A DNA stretch of 64,000 nucleotides from Sphingomonas sp. SORGH_AS_0879 (lineage in GTDB: Bacteria; Pseudomonadota; Alphaproteobacteria; Sphingomonadales; Sphingomonadaceae): contig NZ_JAUTBJ010000002.1 of the NCBI RefSeq assembly GCF_030819175.1, positions 1,064,001-1,128,000 of the forward strand, written 5' to 3'. Within the stretch, counting starts at the first letter, position 1. Every line of letters starts with the position of its first letter. Both the position numbers and the translations under genes were made by a program. The notes beneath the pieces are model-generated. The model saw only the letters and a program-made list of their open reading frames with translations. It did not search any database and was not told the DNA's origin. Positions 16,263 to 25,024 of this stretch are shown in pieces.

Positions 16263-16426
16263 ACGACCCCGGCGAAGGCCGGGGCCCAGATGCCACCCAG
16301 TTGAACCAGATGCCACCCAGTTGAAGACGCGCGAGATGATGCGTGGGTGGCCTCCCGCTGCTCGCTCAACCCTTTCGCGCGCTACGAGGCGCACTGCAAC
16401 TGGGCCCCGGCCTTCGCCGGCGTCGT
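16263..16426. repeat. 30-bp inverted repeat enclosing a 20-bp tandem duplication
   Basis: Arms 16263-16292 and 16397-16426 are near-perfect inverted copies around a CCGGCGAAGGCCGGGG core. Just inside the left arm, CCAGATGCCACCCAGTTGAA occurs twice in tandem (16286-16305 and 16306-16325). The same core hairpin recurs at 27358. No coding evidence inside. Confidence 0.75.
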
Positions 16427-16431
16427 GAAAC

Positions 16432-17202
16432 TCAGACGGGGCGGACGGATTCCACCGGGCGGTGTATCCCGCATTCCACCTTATCGAACCCCCGCCAGCG
16501 ACCCGAGCGTGGGTCTTCGCCCGGCTTCACCTGGCTGGTGCAGGGCGCGCAGCCGATCGACAGATAGCCCTCCGCCTCCAGCGGGTGGCGCGGCAGATCA
16601 TGCGCCGCGAAATAGGCATCCAACGCCGCCTTGTCCCAATCCGCCAGCGGGTTGAGCTTCAACCGCCCATCCTCGACCTCGAAGCGGGGCAGGGCGCGGC
16701 GGGTGCCCGCCTGGAAGCCCTTGCGGCCCGAAATCCACGCCTCGAAGGGGGCGAGGCCGCGCGTCAGCGGTTCCACCTTGCGCAGATCGCAGCAGCCGTC
16801 CGGGTCATAGCCGTGGCGGATGCCGTCCGGGTCCTTGGCCGCCAGCAGCGCCGGGTCGGGCCGGATCACCCGCACGTCGAGCAGCCCCAACCGCGCCACC
16901 AGCGTGTCGCGATAGGCCAGCGTTTCGGGAAACATCTTGAGCGTGTCGGTGAAGACCACCGGCGTCGCCGGATCGGCGCTAGCCACCATATGCAGCAGCA
17001 CGGCGGATTCGGTGCCGAAGGACGACACCGCCGCGATTTGCCCACGGAGTTCGCCGGTCAGCAGGGTGCGTAGCAACTCCGGTGCGGAGACCCCTGCGAA
17101 CCGCGCCCCGTAAGCGGCGGCGTCCTCCACCGTATAGGCGGGCCGCACATCGATTCGATCCGGGATTCGATCGGGGATCCGGTCGAGCGCACGCTCAGCC
17201 AT
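16432..17202 (-). CDS. cysH: Assimilatory APS/PAPS reductase (iron-sulfur type)
   Basis: 256 residues. It reduces adenylyl sulfate to sulfite with thioredoxin in sulfate assimilation. The nucleotide-binding part has 'AAVSSFGTESAVLLHMVA' and 'VVFTDTLKMFPETLAYRD'. Cysteine pairs 'GCCDLRKVEPL' and 'GCAPCTSQ' would bind a [4Fe-4S] cluster, which marks APS-type enzymes, and 'ECGIH' carries the C-terminal catalytic Cys. The N terminus contains a short duplication, RIPDRIPDR. The start at 17202 overlaps the DUF934 gene by 8 bp. Last gene of the sulfur operon. Confidence 0.92.
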   Translation of the reverse strand: MAERALDRIPDRIPDRIDVRPAYTVEDAAAYGARFAGVSAPELLRTLLTGELRGQIAAVSSFGTESAVLLHMVASADPATPVVFTDTLKMFPETLAYRDTLVARLGLLDVRVIRPDPALLAAKDPDGIRHGYDPDGCCDLRKVEPLTRGLAPFEAWISGRKGFQAGTRRALPRFEVEDGRLKLNPLADWDKAALDAYFAAHDLPRHPLEAEGYLSIGCAPCTSQVKPGEDPRSGRWRGFDKVECGIHRPVESVRPV

Positions 17203-17653
17203 GGCGGAGTTTCCACACCGGCACGCGAGCATCCGCCGCCTTCTGATAGGGTTGCGGATAGAGGGCCAGCAGCTTGGTCAGCGTCGCCGCATCGACCGGC
17301 TTTTCCGGCGCGAAACTGTCGAAGCCGCAGCGGCGCATGTGCGGGATCTGGTCGACCAGCACGTCGCCCGCCGCACGCAACTCGCCCTCGAACCCCGCTT
17401 CACGCAGGATGCGCGCCGCCGAGTAACCGCGCCCGTCGCGGAACGTCGGGAAGCTGATCTCGACCAAGGCGATCTGCCCCAGATGCGGCAGCAGCGCACG
17501 GGCGTCGTCGCCCGCTTCCAGCCGGACGGCGGTGGCGTTGGTCTGGCCCAGGAATGCGTCCAGCGTCACCGCCGGTTCGTCATGCACGACATCGTCGCGG
17601 AAACGCAGCAGCGTCTCGCCCGCATTGGTGTTCACGGTGATCGGATCAACCAT
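17195..17653 (-). CDS. DUF934 family protein of the sulfite-reductase operon
   Basis: 152 residues, soluble. DUF934 proteins are encoded between cysI and cysH in many proteobacteria, as here, and are thought to assist sulfite reduction, though no reaction is established. Conserved-looking parts are 'LVEISFPTFRDGRGYSAARI', 'LREAGFEGELRAAGDVLVDQ' and 'IPHMRRCGFDSF'. The start at 17653 overlaps cysI by 8 bp and the stop overlaps cysH by 8 bp, so translation of all three is probably coupled. Confidence 0.85.
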   Translation of the reverse strand: MVDPITVNTNAGETLLRFRDDVVHDEPAVTLDAFLGQTNATAVRLEAGDDARALLPHLGQIALVEISFPTFRDGRGYSAARILREAGFEGELRAAGDVLVDQIPHMRRCGFDSFAPEKPVDAATLTKLLALYPQPYQKAADARVPVWKLRHG

Positions 17654-19271
17654 AGATCGCCTCCTTGAACGGCTGCATTCCGACGCGACGATAGGTGTCG
17701 AGGAAACGCTCGCCGCGCTCACGTAGCGCGACATAGCGGTCGGTCACGCGCTCGATCGCGTCGACCACGCCGTCCTCGTCGAAGCCGGGGCCGGTGATCT
17801 TGCCGAGCGACACGTCCTCCGCCCCCGATCCGCCGAGCAGAAGCTGGTAATTTTCGGTGCCCTTCTTATCGACGCCCAATATGCCGATATGCCCGGCATG
17901 ATGGTGGCCGCAGGCGTTGATGCAGCCCGAAATCTTGAGCTTCAACTCGCCCAGTTCACGCTGCCGCCCGGCGAAGCGCTCGCCGATCTTCTGCGCCAGC
18001 GGGATGGAGCGAGCATTGGCCAGGCTGCAATAATCCAGGCCGGGGCAGGCGATGATGTCCGAGATCAGGTCGAGATTGGCCTCCGCCAGCCCCGCCTCGC
18101 GAAGCGCGGTCCAGATGGCATGGAGGTCGGCCTTGCGGACATGCGGCAGGACGATATTCTGGGCATGGGTGACGCGCAGTTCGTCATGGCCGTAACGCTC
18201 GGCCAGGTCGGCCATCAGGTCGATCTGGTCGGCAGAGGCGTCGCCGGGGATGCCGCCGATCGGCTTCAGGCTGATCGTGACGATGGCATGGCCGCGCTGC
18301 TTGTGCGCCGCCACATTCTGGTCGAGCCAGACCGCGAAATCGGGATCGGAGCGATCCACCGTATCGGGCGCATCGGCGTCGAAGTCGGGCCCCTTGAACA
18401 TGGCGGTGATCCGCGCCAGTTCGGCCAGCGGCGGGTCTAGCCCCAAGTCGCGGATCGCGGCGAACTCCGCCTCCACCTGCTCGCGATACGCCTCGACGCC
18501 GATCTCGTGCAGCAGAATCTTGATCCGCGCCTTGTAGATATTATCGCGGCGGCCATAGCGGTTATAGACCCGCAGGCACGCCTCCAGATAGCTCATCAGA
18601 TGGTCAGCGGTGATGAAGTCCTTCACCTCATGCGCGATCATGGGCGTGCGGCCCATCCCGCCCCCGACGAAGATCTTCGCGCCGAGCACGCCGTCCCGCT
18701 CCAGCAACTGGATGCCGATATCGTGCAAGCGCATCGCCGCGCGGTCCTCGTCCGCCGCGATCACCGCGATCTTGAACTTGCGCGGCAGGTAAGTGAATTC
18801 GGGGTGGAAGGTCGACCATTGCCGGATCAACTCGGCCCAGGGACGCGGGTCGGCGACCTCATCGGCGGCGGCGCCGGCGAACTGGTCCGACGAGATGTTG
18901 CGGATGCAATTGCCCGAGGTCTGGATGGCGTGCATCTGCACCGTGGCCAGTTCGGCGAGGATGTCGGGCGCGTCGGCCAGCTTGATCCAGTTATACTGGA
19001 TGTTCTGCCGCGTGGTGAAATGGCCATAGCCCCGGTCGTACTTACGCGCGATATGGCCCAGCATCCGCATCTGGCGGCCGTCCAGCGTGCCATAAGGCAC
19101 CGCGATGCGCAGCATATAGGCGTGAAGCTGCAAGTAGAGGCCGTTCATCAGCCGAAGCGGCTTGAACTGATCCTCGGTCAGCGCACCCGACAGGCGGCGC
19201 TCCACCTGGTCGCGAAATTCCTCGACACGGGCATCGACGATGCTCTGGTCATATTCGTCGTAAACGTACAT
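17646..19271 (-). CDS. cysI: Sulfite/nitrite reductase hemoprotein (CysI-like)
   Basis: 541 residues. It reduces sulfite to sulfide using siroheme and a [4Fe-4S] cluster. Ligand cysteines are seen as C-x5-C in 'ACPGLDYCSLANA' and C-x3-C in 'SGCINACGHHHAGHIGILG'. The duplicated ferredoxin-like lobes begin with 'GHFTTRQNIQYNWIKL' and 'DELRVTHAQNIVLPHV'. The start at 19271 lies 11 bp after the DUF2849 stop. Ferredoxin- or NADPH-dependent use cannot be told; no cysJ flavoprotein is in the window. Nitrite reductase is an alternative, but cysH and cobA in the operon favour sulfite. Confidence 0.92.
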   Translation of the reverse strand: MYVYDEYDQSIVDARVEEFRDQVERRLSGALTEDQFKPLRLMNGLYLQLHAYMLRIAVPYGTLDGRQMRMLGHIARKYDRGYGHFTTRQNIQYNWIKLADAPDILAELATVQMHAIQTSGNCIRNISSDQFAGAAADEVADPRPWAELIRQWSTFHPEFTYLPRKFKIAVIAADEDRAAMRLHDIGIQLLERDGVLGAKIFVGGGMGRTPMIAHEVKDFITADHLMSYLEACLRVYNRYGRRDNIYKARIKILLHEIGVEAYREQVEAEFAAIRDLGLDPPLAELARITAMFKGPDFDADAPDTVDRSDPDFAVWLDQNVAAHKQRGHAIVTISLKPIGGIPGDASADQIDLMADLAERYGHDELRVTHAQNIVLPHVRKADLHAIWTALREAGLAEANLDLISDIIACPGLDYCSLANARSIPLAQKIGERFAGRQRELGELKLKISGCINACGHHHAGHIGILGVDKKGTENYQLLLGGSGAEDVSLGKITGPGFDEDGVVDAIERVTDRYVALRERGERFLDTYRRVGMQPFKEAIYG

Positions 19272-19282
19272 CGCTTGCTCTC

Positions 19283-19579
19283 TCAGATCACCCAGGCGCC
19301 GGCGTCCGCATCGGCGGGCTTGAGCGTCAGGTCGGGGCGCACCGTGGGGCCGAGCGCGCGGATGCGGTCCTTGATATGGGCAGGGCGGGGGCCTTGTTGG
19401 GTGGCCTCGGCATCGATCAGATAGGGGACGTTGACCCGGCGCGCGCCTTCCTCGGCCCGCAGGATCGCCTCGCCCGCCGAACCGACATCGACCGCGTCCT
19501 CGATATGGCGCGACCATTCCTGCCCGGTCCACCAGACGACATCGCCGGTCGCCAGGTCATTGCCCGTCAACAGCTTCAT
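19283..19579 (-). CDS. DUF2849 family protein of the sulfur operon
   Basis: 98 residues. Small soluble protein with 'LLTGNDLATGDVVWWTG', 'AILRAEEGARRVNVPYLID' and 'PAHIKDRIRALGPTVRPDL', which fits DUF2849, a family found between cobA/cysG and cysI in Alphaproteobacteria. Function unknown; the position suggests a role in sulfite reductase assembly or electron supply. The start at 19579 forms an ATGA overlap with cobA. Confidence 0.85.
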   Translation of the reverse strand: MKLLTGNDLATGDVVWWTGQEWSRHIEDAVDVGSAGEAILRAEEGARRVNVPYLIDAEATQQGPRPAHIKDRIRALGPTVRPDLTLKPADADAGAWVI

Positions 19580-20367
19580 GCGCTCATCCCTTCCGCCACG
19601 CGGGCCCAACGCGCCAGCTTGTCCTCGGCATCCGACAATTCGACGACCTCGCCGACGACGATGATCGCCGGACTCTGCACCGCTTCGCGCTCGACCATCG
19701 GGCCGAGATCGGCGAGCAGGGTGCGGATCGCGCGGTGCCCTTCCAGCGTACCGCGCTCCAGCACCGCGACCGGCATATCGGGCGCGACGCCGTCCGCCAT
19801 CAGCTTGTCGGCGATGCCGCTCGCGGTCGCCACGCCCATATAGATGACCAGCGTGCGCCCTTGCCCCGCCAGCCCCGACCAGTCCTGATCGGTCAGCCCC
19901 TTGCACTGCCCCGCGACGAAGGACACCGCCGAGCTGTGATCGCGATGGGTGAGCGGCAGCATCGCCTCCGCCGCGCAGCCGAGCGCGGCCGAGACGCCGG
20001 GGATCACCTCGACGCGGAGCCCGGCGGCGCGGACCGCCTCCACCTCTTCGCCGCCGCGCCCGAAGATGAACGGGTCGCCGCCCTTCAGCCGCACGACGAT
20101 CGCGCCGGTCTTCACATGCGCGACGATCAGCGCGTTGATCGCGTCCTGCGACAAAGTGTGCCGCGCGCGCCGCTTGGCGACCGAGATACGCTGGGCCTCT
20201 GGTGGGGCCAGATCGAGGACGCGCGGATCGATCAGGCCGTCATGCACGACGACATCGGCCTGTTTGAGTGCCTCGACCGCGCGAACGGTCAGCAGGCCCG
20301 GATCACCGGGCCCGGCACCGACAAGGATCACGCGGCCACGCGCGGCTGGGTCGAGAAGGCTAGCCAT
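19576..20367 (-). CDS. cobA: Uroporphyrinogen-III C-methyltransferase
   Basis: 263 residues, single-domain SUMT. It methylates uroporphyrinogen III twice with SAM to precorrin-2, the siroheme precursor required by the downstream CysI. Motifs are 'VILVGAGPGDPGLLTVRAVE', 'VVVRLKGGDPFIFGRGGEE', 'VIPGVSAALGCAA' and 'TLVIYMGVATASGIA'. No precorrin-2 dehydrogenase/ferrochelatase (CysG N-terminal) domain is fused, so that step must be encoded elsewhere. The start 'MASLLDPAARGR' at 20367 is the first gene of the operon, divergent from the receptor at 20538. Confidence 0.93.
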   Translation of the reverse strand: MASLLDPAARGRVILVGAGPGDPGLLTVRAVEALKQADVVVHDGLIDPRVLDLAPPEAQRISVAKRRARHTLSQDAINALIVAHVKTGAIVVRLKGGDPFIFGRGGEEVEAVRAAGLRVEVIPGVSAALGCAAEAMLPLTHRDHSSAVSFVAGQCKGLTDQDWSGLAGQGRTLVIYMGVATASGIADKLMADGVAPDMPVAVLERGTLEGHRAIRTLLADLGPMVEREAVQSPAIIVVGEVVELSDAEDKLARWARVAEGMSA

Positions 20368-20459
20368 GCTCCGACAGATGACCCCCCGCCGCCCGCTCCA
20401 CAACCGAGCGATGCTTGGGGAGGCGGTAGATCAACTTGGGACAGTCCATGCTGCGGCGC

Positions 20460-20475
20460 ATATGGTATAACATAT
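20460..20475. promoter_or_regulatory. Dyad in the divergent cobA / TonB-receptor promoter region
   Basis: ATATG-N6-CATAT, an AT-rich palindrome in the 170-bp gap between the divergent start codons at 20367 and 20538, with TATAAC inside as a possible -10. A shared regulator of the sulfur operon and the receptor is a possibility only. Confidence 0.35.
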
Positions 20476-20537
20476 TTGCCTATTGCTCTGAGTTATGGTT
20501 GAATGGATTCGCAAAGATCAAAGCGGGGAAGAGTCGA

Positions 20538-23500
20538 ATGGGGGAATTTCGTTACGCGAAGCGCTTGTTAGGGGCATCGTTGATTGCGCTGGCCTGGTCC
20601 GGCGTTGCATCGGCGCAAGTGGTTGGCAGCGCGGGCGATCCTGTCGTTCAGGATGATGCACCTTTGACCGGGGTTGCCGCCTCCACCGACAAGATCGACG
20701 CCAAGCAGGAAAAGGCGGATCCGTCGGACGTCATCGTCACGGGCACCCGAATTGTCCGTCCGAACATGACCAGCAACGCGCCGATCACGACGATCGATGC
20801 CACCTATCTGAAGGAACGGGGCCTTGCCCGAGTCGAGGACGCGCTGGCGCAATTGCCGCAGGTCACGCCGATGCTGGGGCTTCAGGGCCAGCGCTGGGAC
20901 TCCGGCGCGGCGCCGGTCGGCCTGCGAAACCTGGGGGCGGGCCGTACGCTGACGCTGCTGAACGGGCAGCGGATGGACAATGACGTCAACATCATCCCCG
21001 GCGCGCTGATCGAGCGGATCGACATCATGACCGGCGGCGCCTCGGCGGTCTATGGCTCGGACGCGATCGCGGGCGTGGTCAACTTCATCCTGAAGCGCAA
21101 GTTCGACGGCATCGCCTTCGACGGCGAGGTCAGCGGCTTCAACCATAACAACAATAACCCGCTGCTGGCCAAGGCCGCGCAGAATGCGGGCTATACCTAT
21201 CCGCGCGGCACCTATTTGGGCGGTGGCAATTATTTCGCGTCGCTGGCGGCGGGCAAGAACCTGTTCGACGGCAAGGTGAACATCAGCGGCTTCGCGACCT
21301 ACAAGAAGGCGGACCCGATCCAGTTCCGCAATATCGATACCGTCAATTGCCCGCTTCTGATGTTCGATCCCAATAATCGGGACGCGGGCAATACGAGATG
21401 GACGTGCGACGGCACCACCTACAACCCGTATAATTACTTCAATATCAACGACCAGGACCGGACCAATGCGCGCGACGGCTCGCGCGGCTTCCGTCCCTAC
21501 GACACGGCGGACGAGGTGCGCATCCAGCGGGTCGATTCGATCCAGCGGCGCAGCGAAACGGTCAATAGCGGCGGCTTCCTGACGGCGGAACTGCCGCTGG
21601 GGATGCGGCTGAACGGCAGCTTCCTCTACAGCCGTATCGTGGAGACGGGGGCCAATTCGGTCGATGGCGGGCTGTGGACGCCCGCCGCGCCGGTCAATTG
21701 CGACAATCCGTTCCTTAGCGCGTCGCAGGCCCAGGAAATCTGCGGTGCGGCGGCGGGCAGCACCGCGCTCAGCAATCCCATCGCGCTGTCGCTGTTCCGC
21801 CCCGGCATGATCCAGAATTTCCGTAACACGACCAGCGACTGGCGCGGCTCGCTCAACCTGTCGGGGATGATCGTCGACAAGATCCGGTTCGAACTCAGCT
21901 ATCAGCAGACCCGCAACATCATGAACGGGTCGGCCGATCATCTCTATGTGCCCGATCAAGAGGCTCGCCTGGCGCGCGGGCTTCAGGTCCGCAACGTCAA
22001 TGGCGTGCCGACCTGCCTGTCCAAGATCAACGGCACCGACCCGAACTGCCAGCCGATCGACGCCTTTTCGTCCAACACCTCGATCAGCGACGCGGTCTAT
22101 AATTGGGTGACCGGACCGGGTAGCCGCCGCCAGCAGAACGATTTGCAGGTCATCAATGCGATCGTGTCGGGCACGCTGGAGGATTACGGGATCAAGAGCC
22201 CGTTCGCCACCAACGGCATCGGCTTCGCGATCACCGGCGAATATCGCAAATATCGCAACCAGTCTCAGGGCTTCGGCTCATGGTCGAACTTCACGACCTT
22301 TGACGGGCGGACCAGCGTGAAGGAACTGGGCGGCGAAATCGACATTCCGCTGATCGAGGACAAGCCCTTCGCCAAGGAACTCAGCATCAATGGCGGCTAT
22401 CGGATTTCCGACTACGACGTCTATCAGAACCTGATCCATAGCTGGAAGGCGGAGGCGAGCTGGGCACCGGTGGACGGCCTGCGGTTCCGGGGCAGCTATA
22501 ACCGCGCGGTGCGGGTGGGCGTGCTCCAGCGCCTGGAGGGCGAGAACCGCTATCCCAATTCCATGATGCTCGATCTGTGCGCGCCGCCGCGTGCCTCCAC
22601 CGACGGCAAGGGCGCGACGCGTTACACCTTCGATCAATGCTCGATCGGCATGACGCGCGCGCAATATGACGCGCTGTCCAGCTATACCGGATGCGACACG
22701 AATGGTTTCTGTCCGACGACCCTCGTCAACGGCGGCAATTCCGATCTCCAGCCCGAACGGTCGCGCAGCAAGACGTTGGGCGTGGTGTTCCAGCCGCGCT
22801 TCGTCCCCGGTCTGACCGCGTCGGTCGACTGGTACGACATCAACATCCAGGGTGCGTTCGAGTGGACCCGTATCGGGATGGCGTTCGACCAATGCTATCG
22901 CAACAAGGTCGAATTCTTCTGTCAATTCTACAAGCGCGATCCGCAGACGGGGCAGTTGCTGATCGCCGACGCCCGCTATAACAATTCGGGCTATACGGCG
23001 ACGCGGGGCATCGATTTCAGCACCAACTATGCGCTGGACCCCAAGCGTCTGGGCCTTGCCGACAATATCGGCACCTTCGGCCTGAATTTCAACGGAACGC
23101 TGACCACCAAGTATGAACGGCAGTTCGCGCCGGGCAATACGCCCTGGTCGTGCCTGGGCTATTTCGGTTTCGCCTGCGGCGATCCGATGCCGCGCTGGCG
23201 GCATGTGGCGGGCGTGAATTGGCAGCTTCCCTGGATCAAGGGCGGACTGGGCTTCACCTGGCGCTATATCGGTCCGACCAGCAATTCGAAGCTGTCGACC
23301 AACACCGTGCTGGCGGCATCGCCGGGCCAGACCTATCCGCTGGTGCAGCGTATTCCGGGCTACAGCTATTTCGACTTCAACACCAATATCACGTTGGTGA
23401 AGGGGATCGATGTACGGTTCAACGTGCAGAACCTGTTCGACAAGGATCCGCCCCTGATCGGGTCCGATACCAATTACGCAACGGGCGCCTATTTCAACAC

Positions 23501-23564
23501 CTTCCCGACCTATTACACGGTCCGGGGACGGACATTGCGGGTCGGCATTTCCGCCCGCTTCTGA
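20538..23564 (+). CDS. TonB-dependent outer-membrane receptor
   Basis: 1008 residues. A signal peptide ('LLGASLIALAWSGVASAQ') is followed by a TonB-box-like 'DVIVTGTRIVRPNM' and a plug domain with 'NAPITTIDATYLKERGLARV', 'RTLTLLNGQRM' and 'YGSDAIAGVVNFILKRKFDG'. The rest is a 22-strand type barrel ending 'GRTLRVGISARF' with the terminal Phe. Such large receptors in sphingomonads import siderophores, oligosaccharides or aromatic compounds; the substrate here is unknown. The start at 20538 has GCGGGGA 10 bp upstream; an earlier in-frame codon at 20436 lacks a signal sequence. The divergent sulfur operon hints at, but does not prove, a sulfur-linked substrate. Confidence 0.93.
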   Translation: MGEFRYAKRLLGASLIALAWSGVASAQVVGSAGDPVVQDDAPLTGVAASTDKIDAKQEKADPSDVIVTGTRIVRPNMTSNAPITTIDATYLKERGLARVEDALAQLPQVTPMLGLQGQRWDSGAAPVGLRNLGAGRTLTLLNGQRMDNDVNIIPGALIERIDIMTGGASAVYGSDAIAGVVNFILKRKFDGIAFDGEVSGFNHNNNNPLLAKAAQNAGYTYPRGTYLGGGNYFASLAAGKNLFDGKVNISGFATYKKADPIQFRNIDTVNCPLLMFDPNNRDAGNTRWTCDGTTYNPYNYFNINDQDRTNARDGSRGFRPYDTADEVRIQRVDSIQRRSETVNSGGFLTAELPLGMRLNGSFLYSRIVETGANSVDGGLWTPAAPVNCDNPFLSASQAQEICGAAAGSTALSNPIALSLFRPGMIQNFRNTTSDWRGSLNLSGMIVDKIRFELSYQQTRNIMNGSADHLYVPDQEARLARGLQVRNVNGVPTCLSKINGTDPNCQPIDAFSSNTSISDAVYNWVTGPGSRRQQNDLQVINAIVSGTLEDYGIKSPFATNGIGFAITGEYRKYRNQSQGFGSWSNFTTFDGRTSVKELGGEIDIPLIEDKPFAKELSINGGYRISDYDVYQNLIHSWKAEASWAPVDGLRFRGSYNRAVRVGVLQRLEGENRYPNSMMLDLCAPPRASTDGKGATRYTFDQCSIGMTRAQYDALSSYTGCDTNGFCPTTLVNGGNSDLQPERSRSKTLGVVFQPRFVPGLTASVDWYDINIQGAFEWTRIGMAFDQCYRNKVEFFCQFYKRDPQTGQLLIADARYNNSGYTATRGIDFSTNYALDPKRLGLADNIGTFGLNFNGTLTTKYERQFAPGNTPWSCLGYFGFACGDPMPRWRHVAGVNWQLPWIKGGLGFTWRYIGPTSNSKLSTNTVLAASPGQTYPLVQRIPGYSYFDFNTNITLVKGIDVRFNVQNLFDKDPPLIGSDTNYATGAYFNTFPTYYTVRGRTLRVGISARF

Positions 23565-23572
23565 ACGACGGG

Positions 23573-23604
23573 ATGGCTCGGAACCTCGGTTCCGGGCCAT
23601 TTCC
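23573..23604 (+). terminator. Hairpin between converging receptor and astD genes
   Basis: ATGGC-t-CGGAACC pairs with GGTTCCG-g-GCCAT (23573-23600, 12 paired bases around TC) and is followed by TTTCCC. It starts 9 bp after the receptor stop and can serve both strands. Confidence 0.65.
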
Positions 23605-25014
23605 CTATCCGCGCAACCCGATCGGGATCGTCGCGGCGGCCTGCTCCGTCTCGGCGCTGGCGACCGGATAGGCGCAGTAATCGGCGGCGTAATAGGCGCT
23701 GGGGCGGTGATTGCCCGACCAGCCGATGCCGCCGAAGGGCGCGCTCGACGCCGCGCCGTTGGTCGGGCGGTTCCAGTTGACGATCCCGGCACGGATGTCC
23801 GTCCAGAACGCGTCATACCGCTCGCGCGAGGGCGAGATCAGCGAGGCCGACAGTCCGTAGCGGGTGGCGTTGGCCTGCGCGATTGCATCCGCGAAGTCGG
23901 ATGCGCGGGAGACTTGCAGGACCGGGCCGAACAATTCGTCGTCGGGTCGCTCGGCCAGCGCGCTCACGTCGAGGATCGCAGGCGTCAGCAAGGGGCGTTC
24001 CGGGTTCAGGCGTTCGAGCGGACGGATGACCCGCGCGCCCATGCCGACGAGTTTGTTGAAAGCCGTACCAAGCAGTCCCGCCGCGTCATTGTCGATCACC
24101 GGCCCCATGAAGGGGGCTGGTTCATCATGCGGCGCGCCGATGATGATCCGGTCGGTCAGCCGGGTCAGCGCGGCGATCAGCGGATCGTACAGCCGATCCT
24201 CCACGATCAGCCGCCGCCCTGCCGTGCAGCGTTGCCCCGCGCTGGTATAGGCGGACTGGACGATCAACGCGGCGGCGGCGTCGAGGTCGGGATCGTCCCA
24301 GACGATGATCGGATTGTTGCCGCCCATCTCCAGCGCGAGGATTTTCTCCGGCCGCTCGGCAAACTGGCGGTTGAGCGCCAGTCCGGTGCGCGCCGAGCCG
24401 GTGAAGAGCAGTCCGTTGATATCGTCATGCCCGGCCAGTGCGCGGCCTTGATCCGGCCCGCCGATCAACAGCCGGACCGCCCCCTCCGGCACCCCCGCCG
24501 CATGATAGCATTCGACCAGAAAGGCACCCGTCGCGGGCGTCTTCTCGGATGGCTTGAACACCACCGCATTGCCCGCCAGCAGTGCGGGGACGATATGGCC
24601 GTTGGGCAGATGCGCCGGGAAATTATAGGGCCCCAGCACCGCCAGCACGCCGTGCGGCCGATGACGCAACGCCATGCGGCCGCCACCCGGCTGTTCGCTC
24701 GCCCGCTCGCCCGCACGTTCGGATTGCGCGGTGATAGAGATGGCGACCTTGGCGATGACCGTGTCCACCTCGGTCTTCGCTTCCCAGAGCGGCTTGCCGG
24801 TTTCGCGTGCGATCAGGTCGGCGAAGGTGTCGGCGCGGGCGCGCACCACCTCGGCAAAGCGGCGCAACGTCTCGACCCGTTCGGCCCGCGGGGTGGTGGC
24901 CCAATGGCCCCAAGCGGCTCGCGCGGCGGCCACTTCGGCATGGGCGTCCCCAACGGGCAGTTCGGCGATCAGCGCGCCGGTCGCGGGTTCGAATGTCGAC
25001 AGAAACTTGGTCAT
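23605..25014 (-). CDS. astD: Succinylglutamate-semialdehyde dehydrogenase-like aldehyde dehydrogenase
   Basis: 469 residues. AstD oxidises N-succinylglutamate 5-semialdehyde with NAD+ in arginine succinyltransferase catabolism. Aldehyde dehydrogenase motifs are 'VLGPYNFPAHLPNGHIVPAL', 'VFKPSEKTPATG', 'LEMGGNNPIIVWDDPD' (catalytic Glu) and 'SAGQRCTAGRRLIVED' (catalytic Cys). 'RPTNGAASSAPFGGIGWSGN' and 'HRPSAYYAADYCAYPVAS' near the C terminus are typical of AstD. No astA, astB or astE lies beside it in this window, so the exact substrate is less certain. The start 'MTKFLSTFEP' is chosen because homology begins there; selO ends 10 bp upstream. Confidence 0.83.
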   Translation of the reverse strand: MTKFLSTFEPATGALIAELPVGDAHAEVAAARAAWGHWATTPRAERVETLRRFAEVVRARADTFADLIARETGKPLWEAKTEVDTVIAKVAISITAQSERAGERASEQPGGGRMALRHRPHGVLAVLGPYNFPAHLPNGHIVPALLAGNAVVFKPSEKTPATGAFLVECYHAAGVPEGAVRLLIGGPDQGRALAGHDDINGLLFTGSARTGLALNRQFAERPEKILALEMGGNNPIIVWDDPDLDAAAALIVQSAYTSAGQRCTAGRRLIVEDRLYDPLIAALTRLTDRIIIGAPHDEPAPFMGPVIDNDAAGLLGTAFNKLVGMGARVIRPLERLNPERPLLTPAILDVSALAERPDDELFGPVLQVSRASDFADAIAQANATRYGLSASLISPSRERYDAFWTDIRAGIVNWNRPTNGAASSAPFGGIGWSGNHRPSAYYAADYCAYPVASAETEQAAATIPIGLRG

Positions 25015-25024
25015 GGCGACGAGG

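Noticed and set aside
22278..23816. Minus-strand 512-codon frame opposite the TonB receptor
   Set aside because: Antisense shadow of the receptor barrel; low-complexity Arg/Ala product without homology-like motifs.
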